This document shows, piece by piece, positions 6,388 to 15,165 of a stretch of DNA of 64,000 nt; position 1 is the first letter of the stretch, and each line of letters starts with the position of its first letter. Origin of the DNA: JAEUJM01 sp041908445. GTDB lineage: Bacteria > Actinomycetota > Acidimicrobiia > Acidimicrobiales > DATDAH01. Under the pieces are notes generated by a model. It worked only from the letters and a program-made list of their open reading frames with translations. It was not told where the DNA came from and searched no databases. The DNA lies in the NCBI GenBank assembly GCA_041908445.1, contig JAYRFK010000005.1:1-64000 (forward strand), in the 5' to 3' direction. The position numbers and the translations under genes were made by a program.

Positions 6388-7886
6388 TGGAACTGCCCCT
6401 CACCCCCCTCGACTTCCTGGCCCGGGCCCGGTCCCTCTTCCCCTCCCGGGTCGGCGTCGTGGCCGGCGAGCAGCGGTTCACCTACGCCGAGTTCGGCGAG
6501 CGTTGCGACCGCCTCGCCCACGCCCTGCGGCGCGACCTCGCCGTGGCTCCCGGTGACCGGGTGGCCTGGCTCGGGGGGAACACCCACGAACTGCTCGAGG
6601 CCTACTACGGCGTGCTGCTCGCCGGGGCGGTGCTGGTCCCGCTGAACATCCGCCTCGCGCCGGCCGAGCTGGCCGCGCTGCTCGACGACTGCACCCCCAC
6701 CGCCCTGTTCCGGCACCCCGACCAGGCCGACCCGGGCCACGCCACGCCCCAGGTCGTGCTCGGCGAGGAGCACGAGGCCCTGCTGGCGGCCCAGCCCGAC
6801 GGGCCACCCCCGCCCGTCGCCGTCGACGAGCGCGCCCCCGCGGAGATCTTCTACACGAGCGGGACGACCGGCCTGCCGAAGGGGGCGGTGCTGACCCACC
6901 GCAGCCTGTACCTGCACGCCGTGCACTCGGCGCTGACGAACGGGCTGACCGGCGACGACGTCGTGTTGCACACCATCCCGCTGTTCCACGTCAACGGTTG
7001 GGGCACCCCCCACTACGTCACCGGCCTCGGCGGCGTGCACGTGATGCTCCCCCGCTTCGACGCCGGCGAGGTGCTCCGCCTCATCGCCGACGAGGGCGTC
7101 ACCCGCCTGTTCCTCGTGCCGGCCATGGCCACCGCGCTGCTCGACCACCCGGACCTCGACGCACGGGACCTCCCGTCGCTGCGCCAGATCTCGGTGGGCG
7201 GCGCACCCCTCGGGCGCGAGCTGCTCGGCGAGCTCGAGGCGCGCCTGGGCTGCCCCTGCATCTGCGGCTACGGCATGACCGAGTCCTCCCCCACCCTCAC
7301 CCGGGCGCTGGACAAGCCCGGGGAAGCACCCGATCCGGCCCGCCGTGCCACCACGGGCCTGCCCATCCTCGGGGTGGAGCTCTCCGTGGTGGACGACGAC
7401 GGCCACGAGGTGGCGCACGACGGCGCGGCGCGCGGCGAGGTGCGGGCCCGCTCCAACCACGTCATGGACGGCTACTGGAACGCTCCCGAGGCCACCGCCG
7501 AGGTGCTGCGCGACGGCTGGCTGCACACCGGCGACGTCGCCACCGTCGACCCCGACGGCTACCTCACCATCGTGGACCGGGCCAAGGACGTGATCATCTC
7601 CGGCGGCGAGAACATCTCCTCGGTGGAGGTGGAGAAGGCGCTCACCGCCCACCCGGCGGTGCTCGAGGCCGCCGTGGTCGGCGTGCCCGACGAGCGCTGG
7701 GGCGAGGTGCCCGCCGCCTTCGTGGTGCTGCGCTCGGGCCACACCGCCGAGCCCGCGGCCCTGCGGGAGTTCGTCCGCGACCGCCTGGCCCACTTCAAGG
7801 CGCCCCGCGACCTGACCATCGTGGCCGAGCTGCCGAAGAGCGGCACCGGCAAGGTCCGCAAGGACCACCTCCGCCAGGCGCGCTAG
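6387..7886 (+). CDS. AMP-forming acyl-CoA synthetase (class I adenylate-forming enzyme)
   Basis: 499 residues. Activates a carboxylic acid with ATP to the acyl-adenylate and transfers it to CoA. Motifs in order: EIFYTSGTTGLPKGAVLTH (ATP loop), IPLFHVNGWG, YGMTESSPTLT, GWLHTGDVATVDPDGYLTIV with the hinge DRAKDVIISGGENISS, and the catalytic Lys in PKSGTGKVRKDHL. It resembles medium/long-chain fatty acyl-CoA ligases; chain length cannot be stated. ATG overlaps the glycerophosphodiesterase stop by one base. Confidence 0.88.
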   Translation: MELPLTPLDFLARARSLFPSRVGVVAGEQRFTYAEFGERCDRLAHALRRDLAVAPGDRVAWLGGNTHELLEAYYGVLLAGAVLVPLNIRLAPAELAALLDDCTPTALFRHPDQADPGHATPQVVLGEEHEALLAAQPDGPPPPVAVDERAPAEIFYTSGTTGLPKGAVLTHRSLYLHAVHSALTNGLTGDDVVLHTIPLFHVNGWGTPHYVTGLGGVHVMLPRFDAGEVLRLIADEGVTRLFLVPAMATALLDHPDLDARDLPSLRQISVGGAPLGRELLGELEARLGCPCICGYGMTESSPTLTRALDKPGEAPDPARRATTGLPILGVELSVVDDDGHEVAHDGAARGEVRARSNHVMDGYWNAPEATAEVLRDGWLHTGDVATVDPDGYLTIVDRAKDVIISGGENISSVEVEKALTAHPAVLEAAVVGVPDERWGEVPAAFVVLRSGHTAEPAALREFVRDRLAHFKAPRDLTIVAELPKSGTGKVRKDHLRQAR

Positions 7887-7991
7887 CGACCCGCGCCGGC
7901 GCGCCGCCCCGACCACCACGGCCGACGGGCGCCACGTCGCGGGGCCCGACCGACCCGCGCCCGGGCGGGGCGGGTCACGGACGCGCCGCGA

Positions 7992-8024
7992 CCCGGGCCG
8001 CCGCCGCGACGGCGGGGACCCGGG
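7992..8024 (+). terminator. composite hairpin downstream of the acyl-CoA synthetase
   Basis: An inner 6-bp stem (8001-8006 with 8010-8015) is enclosed by two CCCGGG hexamers (7992-7997 and 8019-8024) that can pair. It lies ~105 nt after the stop codon in a 206-bp gap between convergent genes that holds no credible gene. Confidence 0.35.
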
Positions 8025-8044
8025 CCGTGTTCGAACGCGAAGCA

Positions 8045-8062
8045 GCCGCCCCGAAGGGCGGC
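8045..8062 (-). terminator. UUCG-loop hairpin terminator of the LARTG protein gene
   Basis: On the minus strand this is a perfect 7-bp GC stem closed by a TTCG tetraloop, 30 nt after the stop codon; a stable terminator-type structure with no long T tract. Confidence 0.5.
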
Positions 8063-8092
8063 CGCTCCAGCGTTCCTGTTCCTAGGAGTGGA

Positions 8093-8677
8093 TCAGGCGG
8101 CAGCCTTGCCGAAGCGACGGCGGGCGCCGAACAGGGCGGCACCACCGAGCACGACGAGGGCGACGCCCACACCGACGAGGGTGCCGGTGTTGTTGGAGCC
8201 GGTACGGGCCAGGGCGACCTCGTTGCCGACCACCTCGAAGCTGAGGACACGACAGAGCGCCTCACCACCGGTGTCGGTGCCGCAGACCTCGAGGCCGCAG
8301 TCACCGGCGGGCACGTCGGGGACGACGTAGGAGAAGGTGAAGGTGGTCCCGGTCGACGGGCCCTCGAAGACCACGGTCGGGCCGCAGGTCAGGGTGGCGG
8401 TGACGGTGCTGCCGGCGGCGTAGCCGTGCACGGTGCAGGTGACGGTGTCACCGACCGAGGCGCTGGCCGGCGAGCAGCCGTCGTCGGAGCCGGTCGAGGC
8501 GGCGATGTAGGCATCCAGATCGAAGTTGCCCTGATCGTCGACGAACTGGGAGGGGTCCTGGTCCTCCTGGCCGCCGGCCTGCGCCTGGGCGGGGCCCAGC
8601 GTCGCGAGCAGCAACATGCCGCTCAAGAACAGTCCACCAAGGACTGCACGAAGGATGTTGCGCATGGAACTCGTCAC
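8093..8677 (-). CDS. cell-wall-anchored surface protein with LARTG sorting signal
   Basis: 194 residues. Signal peptide at residues ~1-33 (NILRAVLGGLFLSGMLLLATL, cleavage after AQA). A beta-rich domain follows (CSPASASVGDTVTCTVHGYA, then AAGSTVTATLTCGPTVVFEG), a typical immunoglobulin-like exported module with several Cys. The C-terminus has LARTG, a hydrophobic helix (TLVGVGVALVVLGGAALFG) and ARRR: a class E/LAxTG-type sortase signal. GTG 8677 is chosen because GGGAGGA lies 5 nt upstream; ATG 8665 has none. A TATAAC hexamer overlapping the end of the upstream gene may be its -10 box. Role: structural or adhesive surface protein, by inference. Confidence 0.82.
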   Translation of the reverse strand: MTSSMRNILRAVLGGLFLSGMLLLATLGPAQAQAGGQEDQDPSQFVDDQGNFDLDAYIAASTGSDDGCSPASASVGDTVTCTVHGYAAGSTVTATLTCGPTVVFEGPSTGTTFTFSYVVPDVPAGDCGLEVCGTDTGGEALCRVLSFEVVGNEVALARTGSNNTGTLVGVGVALVVLGGAALFGARRRFGKAAA

Positions 8678-8711
8678 GGATGTCCTCCCAAGGATTCGGA
8701 ACAGATCGCAG

Positions 8712-10589
8712 TTATAGCACGTACGTCGGCGCAGACGTGGATTCTCGTGAGGCCTTCACCGCGGCCGCCGCGACCCCGGCGAGGAAGGCCAGATCGGCCG
8801 CCAGGACGACGAGCGTCGGCCAGTACCAGACCGGGCCGTCGCCGGCGGGGAGGCGGAGCTGGCCGTCGCCCGCGATCGCGGCCGGCTCGGTGCCCCGCAG
8901 CCACCCCCAGGCGCCCGGCCGCGCCCACGTCGCGGCGCCCGACGGGTCGACGCCCCGCACCGGCGCGACCGGCCCGGTGGCGTCCAGGGCCTCCCCCGCA
9001 TCGGTGCGCACCGGGCCGCGCCAGTCGACCACCTCGAACAGCTCGAGCGTCGGCCCCTCGACGACACGGCGCAGGCCCGGGTCGTCCCGCAGGGCGCCGT
9101 AGGTCTGCCAGTCGATGTCGTGCTGGAGCACGACCCACCGCACACCGAGGTCGGCCAGCCCGGCGCCGACGTCCTCGCCGGCCTGGACCCGGAGCGCGAG
9201 CAGGTCCATCGTGGGTTCACGGGGGTCCGCCCGCTCCCGGGCCGGGTCACCCAGGTGCGGGTCCGAGGCGACGAGCACGTCGCCCCCCAGGTACGAGGGC
9301 ATCACGTCGAGCACACGGCGCCCGCCCGCCACGTTGAGGTCGAAGTACTGCGCCCAGGGCAGCGAGGCCACCGGGCCGGGGCGCTCCTGCACGACCGCCC
9401 GAGCCTCGCCCCACTCGGGCGGGAGGTCCACGGGGTCGAGCTGGCCACCCGCTCCCCAGAGGCCCGGCAGCGCGAGCCACGCGCCCAGCACCAGCGGCAG
9501 GGCCAGCCAGGCCACCCGGCGGGCGCCGGCCACCCCGAGGGCCAGGCGCCGAGCGCCCAGGGCGGCGGCGGGCGCGAGCCAGACGAGGTAGAGGGGCAGC
9601 AGCCGGTGGCCCTCGCGCAGCGGGGCGCCGACCGGCGTCGCGGTGACGGCGTCGTAGAGCGAGTCCACGCCGGGGACCGAGCTCGCGAGGGCCAACACCG
9701 CGCCGACCGCCGCCAACCACCCCGCCGGCCGGCGCCACGCCTCGGGCAGGTCCCGGTGGCCCAGCACGCCGAGCACGAGCAGCGCCCCGCCCACGACCGC
9801 CACGCCGAACCACCCGCGTCCCACCTGGAAGGCGTCCTGCCAGAACCCGTGGCCGGCGAGCACCCGCAGCGGCCCGCCCAGGCCGGTGGCGCGCGTGACG
9901 ACGCCGGCGCCGCCCGCGGGATCGACCCCCTGGCGGTACACGACGAGGCCGGGCACCAGCCACGGCACCTGGGCCGCGGCGGTCACGGCCAGCACGGACG
10001 GCACCCGGCGCCGTGGCCCGGCGACGAGCCCCGCGGCCACCACGAGCACGGCGGCGAAGCCACCGGTCACCCCCGACAACCCGAGGGCGGCGGCGGCGAG
10101 GAAGGTCCGCGGCAGCGAGTCGGCCGGGCGGGCGAGGCGCGGCAGCACCCACGGCAGCACGGCGGCCATCAGGGCCACCCCGAGGTAGCCGGTCGCCACC
10201 CGGGTGACCAGGAAGGGGCTGGCGCCGTAGAGCAGGGCCGCGGCGGCGACGGTGGGGGTCCCCCGGCCGCGCACGAGGCGCGCCGCGCCGGCGACGGCCA
10301 GAGCGAACAGTACGACCAGCGCGACCTTGGCCGCCGCGGCCCCGTCGACCACCGAGGACGCCCACGCCAGCGGGAGCATGAAGGGCAGGCGCCGCGGCAG
10401 CTCCGGGCCCAACCCCCAGACGCCCTGGGGCACCGGGATGACCGGGGTCAGGACCAGGTCGAGGTTGAACAGCGCCCCGGGAGCGAGGGCCGGCCCGAGG
10501 ACGAGCAGGCCGACGGCCGCCCCGGCGACCCAGGGCCACCACCGGCCCCGGCGGGCGCCGGTCGCGGGCTCAGCGGTGGCTGAGGGCAC
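8712..10589 (-). CDS. polytopic membrane protein, possible GT-C-fold glycosyltransferase
   Basis: 625 residues with about a dozen hydrophobic segments spread over the first two thirds, then a ~190-residue non-membrane region and a final helix (TLVVLAADLAFLAGVAAAAV). After the first helix comes an acidic loop (FNLDLVLTPVIPVPQGVWGL), a layout that recalls lipid-linked-sugar GT-C enzymes and the N-terminal half of the AftD-like proteins in this window. LGVRWVVLQHDIDWQTYGAL resembles the LGVDRVLIRNDLDW segment of AftD-like protein 1 at 18 kb, supporting kinship. GTG 10589 gives a 20-nt overlap with the flippase gene. The donor and acceptor are unknown; it could also be a YfhO-like protein. Confidence 0.7.
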   Translation of the reverse strand: MPSATAEPATGARRGRWWPWVAGAAVGLLVLGPALAPGALFNLDLVLTPVIPVPQGVWGLGPELPRRLPFMLPLAWASSVVDGAAAAKVALVVLFALAVAGAARLVRGRGTPTVAAAALLYGASPFLVTRVATGYLGVALMAAVLPWVLPRLARPADSLPRTFLAAAALGLSGVTGGFAAVLVVAAGLVAGPRRRVPSVLAVTAAAQVPWLVPGLVVYRQGVDPAGGAGVVTRATGLGGPLRVLAGHGFWQDAFQVGRGWFGVAVVGGALLVLGVLGHRDLPEAWRRPAGWLAAVGAVLALASSVPGVDSLYDAVTATPVGAPLREGHRLLPLYLVWLAPAAALGARRLALGVAGARRVAWLALPLVLGAWLALPGLWGAGGQLDPVDLPPEWGEARAVVQERPGPVASLPWAQYFDLNVAGGRRVLDVMPSYLGGDVLVASDPHLGDPARERADPREPTMDLLALRVQAGEDVGAGLADLGVRWVVLQHDIDWQTYGALRDDPGLRRVVEGPTLELFEVVDWRGPVRTDAGEALDATGPVAPVRGVDPSGAATWARPGAWGWLRGTEPAAIAGDGQLRLPAGDGPVWYWPTLVVLAADLAFLAGVAAAAVKASRESTSAPTYVL

Positions 10590-11922
10590 CGGCGGGCTCG
10601 TCGCCGTCGGGGGCCTCGAGCCAGGCGGTGTCGGCCGCCAGCGCGCCCCGGCGGCCCACACGGAGGGTGACGAGGAGGGCGACCACCGCGGCCACGAGGT
10701 TGCCGACCAGCCAGGCCAGGGCCGCGCCCTCGATGCCGTCACGGCCCACGAGCACGACCGCAGGGACGAGGATGGCGACCGCCAGCGTCAGCGCGATGGT
10801 GACGATGGTCGCCATGTGCTCCTGCACCCGGGCCTTGGTGAGGCAGATCGAGGTGATGGCCCAGCCGACGCCGGCCACCACCAGGGTCGGGAGGATGTCG
10901 GCCGCGTCCGAGTAGTCGTCGCCGTAGACCAGGGTCACGATCTGGCTGCCGAATCGCGCCGCCACCGCGACGACCGCCATGAAGCCGAGGGCCAGGCCGA
11001 GCGCCACGCGGACCTGCCGACCCAGCACCGCGCCCCCCTTGCCGCCCTCCACGAGCAGGACCTGGCCCAGGGTGTGGGGCACGAGGAAGATGACGCTGGT
11101 GATGGAGAACGCGACGTACCACGCGGCGTACTGCGGCGAGGAGACCTCGATGGCCACCAGCAGGGGCAGGGCGAACGTCGGCGCCTGCACCGCGAGGATG
11201 CCGAGGTAGTTCACCGAGGAGTAGTGCAGCCCGGCGCGCCAGTTGTCCGGGAGGGGCCGCAGGGGGTGGCCGGCGCGGCGGCGCACCACCAGCCCGCCCG
11301 CCATGGCGAAGCCCGACAGGGCCGGGATGCCCGCCACGACGAGGAACAGCCACATGGCCTCGTCGTCGACCGGGTGGAGCAGCACGAGGCCGAAGCGCAC
11401 GAGGCCGACGATCGCGACCCGCCCGAAGACCCAGCCCCAACGCCGCAGGGCCATGAGCCGGACCTCCACCAGCACCGCGCACGACATGCCGAACACGGTC
11501 AGGAAGAACACGGCGGCGCCGATCGGGCCGCCCCACTGCAGGAGGGTGTCGGCCATCGACTCCGGGAGGAAGACGAGGAAGAGCGCGGTGCCGACGAGCG
11601 ACGAGGCACCCGTGTAGACGAGCGCCCAGTTGAACAGCACCCTCGAGCCGTCGCCGTCGTCGGGGGCGTAGCGCGCCACCGCCACCGGCAGGCCCATGTT
11701 CGTCGCGTAGTTGATGAACAGGACCGCGGTGAACAGCGCCGAGGCCCGCCCGACGTCGGTCTTCGAGTCGAGCTGGGTGGCGATGTACCAGAAGGCGAAG
11801 CCGAAGAAGGCGTTGGCCGCGACGCTGGCCAGCAGCCAGGCCGACCCCCGGAGCAGGTGCCCGTGGTCGCGGACGAGCGCCGCCGGCCGGGTGGCCGCCG
11901 CGGTGCGATCGCCGCCCGTCAC
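10570..11922 (-). CDS. oligosaccharide flippase family (Wzx/MATE-type) membrane protein
   Basis: 450 residues, 12-14 hydrophobic segments with the pattern of polysaccharide exporters: an N-terminal GSAWLLASVAANAFFGFAFW, a helix with NYATNMGLPVAVARYAP resembling the GLP/RY region of Wzx proteins, and a C-terminal EGAALAWLVGNLVAAVVALL. Such proteins flip lipid-linked oligosaccharides across the membrane. It sits between a methyltransferase and a putative GT-C enzyme on one strand, which fits an O-unit/teichoic-like assembly operon. GTG 11922 gives a 38-nt gap to the methyltransferase; no strong ribosome site is seen, so the exact start is uncertain. Confidence 0.8.
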   Translation of the reverse strand: MTGGDRTAAATRPAALVRDHGHLLRGSAWLLASVAANAFFGFAFWYIATQLDSKTDVGRASALFTAVLFINYATNMGLPVAVARYAPDDGDGSRVLFNWALVYTGASSLVGTALFLVFLPESMADTLLQWGGPIGAAVFFLTVFGMSCAVLVEVRLMALRRWGWVFGRVAIVGLVRFGLVLLHPVDDEAMWLFLVVAGIPALSGFAMAGGLVVRRRAGHPLRPLPDNWRAGLHYSSVNYLGILAVQAPTFALPLLVAIEVSSPQYAAWYVAFSITSVIFLVPHTLGQVLLVEGGKGGAVLGRQVRVALGLALGFMAVVAVAARFGSQIVTLVYGDDYSDAADILPTLVVAGVGWAITSICLTKARVQEHMATIVTIALTLAVAILVPAVVLVGRDGIEGAALAWLVGNLVAAVVALLVTLRVGRRGALAADTAWLEAPDGDEPAGALSHR

Positions 11923-11960
11923 CGCGGTGGCCCCGGGGTCCGCGTCAACGGGGCGCCGGG

Positions 11961-12752
11961 TCAGTGGGGCCAGACCTGGTCCCGGTGGCCCAGCAGGCGG
12001 GCCACCGAGTCGAGCTTGGCGAGGATCAGCACCTTGATCACGACGTTGCGGGCGAACCAGGGCAGCTCCCTGGCCTGCGCCCAGGCGTTGCGCCCGCGGT
12101 CGGCGAGGTCGAGGCGCTCGCAGCGGTAGGCCGTCATCGAGGTGGTGCGCCCGAGGTAGCGGAACCGGCCACCGAAGAACAGCGACGTGATGATGGCCAG
12201 GGTGACGCCCACCGAGCTGAACGAGTCGTGGATGAGCAGCGTGCCGCCGTCGGCGACCCGGTCGCCCCAGCGCCGGATGTCGTCGCGGGCCGGGGCGTAG
12301 CGGTGGGCGCCGTCGATGTAGAGCAGGTCGATGGGCCCTTCGACCGCGTCGAGGGCCTCCTGGCTCGGGCGCCGCACGTGGCGCACGCGGTCGGCCACGC
12401 CGGCGGCCTCGAGGTTGGCGCGGAAGGCCTCGTTGTCGCGCTGGCCCTCCTCGGGCACGGCCTTGATCTGCTGGGGGCCGCGGTCGTTGCCGCCGTGGGG
12501 GTCGATGGCCACGACCTCGACGCCGTCGGCCGCGGCCGACGACAGCACGATGGCGGAACGACCCCGGTAGCTGCCGATCTCGACGACGGTCGCCGGCGGC
12601 CGCAGGACCGACGCGCGGTCCCAGAGCCAGCGGGCCTGGGCCGGGGTCATCCACCCCTCGACGTGGGCCACCGAGGCGAGCACGTCGTCGAAGCGGCGCG
12701 GCGGGGCCGGCTCGGGGGTGGTGGGAACGGTGGGGACGACGTCGGAGGTCAT
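11961..12752 (-). CDS. class I SAM-dependent methyltransferase (methyltransferase-24 type)
   Basis: 263 residues. The SAM-binding motif I is VVEIGSYRGRSAIVLSS; VVAIDPHGG and DLLYIDGAHRYAPARDDI follow, as in cephalosporin-hydroxylase/methyltransferase-24 enzymes that often act on sugars or lipids. Residues 1-25 are low-complexity. First gene of a minus-strand operon with the flippase and a GT-C-like protein, so it likely methylates a glycan building block. The substrate is unknown. Divergent from the plus-strand glycan operon across 119 bp. Confidence 0.82.
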   Translation of the reverse strand: MTSDVVPTVPTTPEPAPPRRFDDVLASVAHVEGWMTPAQARWLWDRASVLRPPATVVEIGSYRGRSAIVLSSAAADGVEVVAIDPHGGNDRGPQQIKAVPEEGQRDNEAFRANLEAAGVADRVRHVRRPSQEALDAVEGPIDLLYIDGAHRYAPARDDIRRWGDRVADGGTLLIHDSFSSVGVTLAIITSLFFGGRFRYLGRTTSMTAYRCERLDLADRGRNAWAQARELPWFARNVVIKVLILAKLDSVARLLGHRDQVWPH

Positions 12753-12855
12753 GCGCTCGGGTGGTTGCCGGGGACGGGTGGGCGGGCGACCAGGGACGGA
12801 CGTCGCGTCACGCCGGTGGACGGCGCCGCGGCCCGTCCGGGCACCTCGACCAACC

Positions 12856-12861
12856 TAGGAT
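12856..12861 (+). promoter_or_regulatory. -10 box TAGGAT for the seven-gene glycan operon
   Basis: Ten nucleotides before GTG 12872. On the other strand the overlapping TATCCT (12858-12863) could serve as the -10 box for the divergent methyltransferase operon with a ~100-nt leader. Confidence 0.45.
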
Positions 12862-12871
12862 AGCCCCCACT

Positions 12872-13873
12872 GTGACGACGAACCCGACCACCACCGACGA
12901 CGCCGCCGAGCACGAGACCGAGGACCCGGGCGCCCCGCAGGCGGCCCTGGACGACGACGCCACCGCCGACGGCCGGATCGACGACGAGCCGGGCACCGAG
13001 ACGGGCCCCGACGCCGCGGACGAGGGCCCCGACGCCGCCGGCGACGGCCCCGTCGACGACGGCCCACACCTCGACGAGGACGACGAGGACGAGGGCCCGA
13101 GCCGCGTGCTGCTGGTGGTCGGCGCCGCGGTCGCGTTCGTGGCGATCGCCATCGTCGGCATCCTGATCGCCAGTGGTGGCGACGACGGCGGCGGGGGCGG
13201 TGGGGACCAGGACCGCGCCACCGACACCCGCACCGACGTCGGCATCTTCGGCACCATCGACCAGTTCGACCGCCCGAACGACCCGACGTCCATGGGCAAC
13301 TTCGCGCCCGGCCGCCCGTGGAGCGAGGACGCGGGCACCTGGGGCATCGTCGACGGTGAGGCCTACCTCGCCCGCAGCGGCGAGTTCCGGAACCACTCCG
13401 TGATCGGCCTCGGCCAGGGCGACGGCGGCGCCCAGGTGCGCCTCGACAAGGTGGTCAACGGCGCCGGGCTCGTGTTCCGCTACGTCGGCCCGTACAACTA
13501 CTGGGCCGTCGTGGCCGTCCCCGACGTGGCGACCTGGAACGTCATCAAGGTCGTCGACGGCACCCAGGAGGTCGTCGGCAACACCGGCCAGTCCCCCACC
13601 GCCGACGGCACCACGGTGGCCGTGCGGATGGAGGGCGACACCATCGACGTGATCATCAACGGCCGCATCCGCAAGACGATCGTCGACGACTTCCAGGCGG
13701 AGGCGGGCAAGGTCGGCGTCACCGCGCGTGGCGCCGATTCGGGTGACGCCCGCTTCGACGACTTCGTCGCCGGCCTGCCCAACGGCGTCCCGCTCGTGCG
13801 CGGCGCCGGCAACGGCGGCGGCACCGGCACCGGGGGCGCGGGGGGCTCGTCCACGACCACCGCGGCGCCGTGA
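12872..13873 (+). CDS. membrane-anchored protein with extracellular lectin/LamG-like domain
   Basis: 333 residues. Residues 1-77 are a strongly acidic, low-complexity cytosolic tail; ~78-103 (VLLVVGAAVAFVAIAIVGIL) span the membrane; after a Gly/Asp linker, ~130-310 form a beta-sandwich-like domain (AGTWGIVDGEAYLA, NGAGLVFRYVGPYNYWAVVA, GKVGVTARGADSGDARFDDF) of the concanavalin-like kind used for glycan binding or hydrolysis. The C-terminus is Gly/Thr/Ser-rich. GTG 12872 is chosen because a TAGGAT -10 box lies 10 nt upstream. First gene of a glycan operon, overlapping the next by GTGA. Binding partner unknown. Confidence 0.78.
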   Translation: MTTNPTTTDDAAEHETEDPGAPQAALDDDATADGRIDDEPGTETGPDAADEGPDAAGDGPVDDGPHLDEDDEDEGPSRVLLVVGAAVAFVAIAIVGILIASGGDDGGGGGGDQDRATDTRTDVGIFGTIDQFDRPNDPTSMGNFAPGRPWSEDAGTWGIVDGEAYLARSGEFRNHSVIGLGQGDGGAQVRLDKVVNGAGLVFRYVGPYNYWAVVAVPDVATWNVIKVVDGTQEVVGNTGQSPTADGTTVAVRMEGDTIDVIINGRIRKTIVDDFQAEAGKVGVTARGADSGDARFDDFVAGLPNGVPLVRGAGNGGGTGTGGAGGSSTTTAAP

Positions 13874-15165
13874 CCGCCCCGGGCGCCGCCCCGACCCGCC
13901 CGGACCCCGATCGCTACTTCCCCTGCATCGACGGCCTGCGCGCGGGCGCGGCCTTCCTGGTGCTGGTCTTCCACGTCGCGGAGCGCGCCGGGCTCAACCG
14001 CGCCGACACCACGTCCTGGGTGGCGGACTACACGAGCCAGTTCGGTCGCCTCGGCGTCTCCATCTTCTTCGCCATCTCCGGCTTCCTGCTCTACCGGCCC
14101 TTCGCCGTGGCCCACCTCGACGGCGGGCCGGCCCCCGCCCTCGGCCCGTACCTGCGGCGCCGGTTCCTGCGCATCTTCCCCGCCTACTGGGTGGCGCTGG
14201 TCGCCTACGCGCTGCTCGCCGCCCCCGCCCTCCGGGAGTCGATCACCGACCACCTGCTGCTGCGGGTCTCACTGCTCCAAGGCTGGTCCGACTCGTTGGC
14301 GCTCTCGGGCGTCTCCGTGGCGTGGACCCTCACGATCGAGCTCACCTTCTACCTGGTGCTGCCGCTCTACGCCTGGCTGGTGCGCCGCCTCGCCGGCGCC
14401 CTCGGCCGCAGCCAGGCCCTCGCCGCCGAGTGGATCGGCCTCGGGGCGTTCTACGTGCTCGGCCTGCTGGGCCGCTGGCTGCTGGCCGAGAAGCTCCTGC
14501 CCATCGGTGGCCTCGGGCCGTGGACCGACCTGTTCGCCATGGGCATGGTGGTCGCGGTCGTGCGGGCCCGCCAGCAGCAGGGCGCCAAGGCGCCGGCGCT
14601 GTTCCGGTACCTGGGCCGCTACCCGCTGCTCGGCGTCGCCCTCGTGCTCGAGCTCGTCTGGGTCGTCGCCATGCTCGACGTGGCCCGGGGCTTCCAGCCC
14701 AAGTCCCTCGGCGACGAGTTCGCCCGCCACCTCTGCTACGGCCTCGTCGGGTTCCTGCTCGTCACGCCGCTCGTGTTCGGCAACCAGGCCAAAGGCGCCT
14801 ACCGGCGGGTGTTGCGGTCACGGCCGGTGCGCTGGACCGGCGAGGTCTCCTACGGCCTCTACCTCTGGCACGTGCTGGTCCTCTACCTGCTCACCAAGGA
14901 CCTCCGGCCGGAGCAGGTCGACTTCTGGCCGACGCTCGGGGCCACCTTCGTGATCTCCCTCGCCATCGCCTCGGTGAGCTTCGTGGTGGTCGAGCGGCCC
15001 GCCCAGCGCCTCCGGCTCCACCGCCTGCTCCCGGCCTCCGGGCGCGGGCAGGGCGGGGCGACCCGTAGCGCCGAGCCCGATGCCGATCGCGGCACCGCCG
15101 CCGACGCCGAGCCCGCGACGGACCCCTCGGCCCCGACGCCCGCCGGCGGCAGCCCCCCGCCATGA
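13870..15165 (+). CDS. acyltransferase-3 family membrane O-acyltransferase (copy 1)
   Basis: 431 residues, about ten membrane segments. Family motifs: CIDGLRAGAAFLVLVFHVAE with the catalytic His, SIFFAISGFLLYRPF, the RRRFLRIFPAYW loop, and EVSYGLYLWHVLVLYLL near the end. Such enzymes move acyl (often acetyl) groups to extracytoplasmic sugars. The last ~50 residues are a Pro/Ala/Asp-rich tail. It starts with GTG inside the upstream stop (GTGA) and is followed by a paralogous gene through ATGA. Confidence 0.88.
   Translation: MTAPGAAPTRPDPDRYFPCIDGLRAGAAFLVLVFHVAERAGLNRADTTSWVADYTSQFGRLGVSIFFAISGFLLYRPFAVAHLDGGPAPALGPYLRRRFLRIFPAYWVALVAYALLAAPALRESITDHLLLRVSLLQGWSDSLALSGVSVAWTLTIELTFYLVLPLYAWLVRRLAGALGRSQALAAEWIGLGAFYVLGLLGRWLLAEKLLPIGGLGPWTDLFAMGMVVAVVRARQQQGAKAPALFRYLGRYPLLGVALVLELVWVVAMLDVARGFQPKSLGDEFARHLCYGLVGFLLVTPLVFGNQAKGAYRRVLRSRPVRWTGEVSYGLYLWHVLVLYLLTKDLRPEQVDFWPTLGATFVISLAIASVSFVVVERPAQRLRLHRLLPASGRGQGGATRSAEPDADRGTAADAEPATDPSAPTPAGGSPPP

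Noticed and set aside
8026..8037. GTTCGAAC resembling a tRNA T-loop
   Set aside because: No acceptor stem, anticodon arm or D arm can be folded around it; it is just an 8-bp palindrome.
12900..13090. Repetitive acidic coding stretch considered as a tandem DNA repeat
   Set aside because: Asp/Glu/Gly/Pro codons make it look repetitive, but no exact unit recurs; it is the low-complexity tail of one protein.
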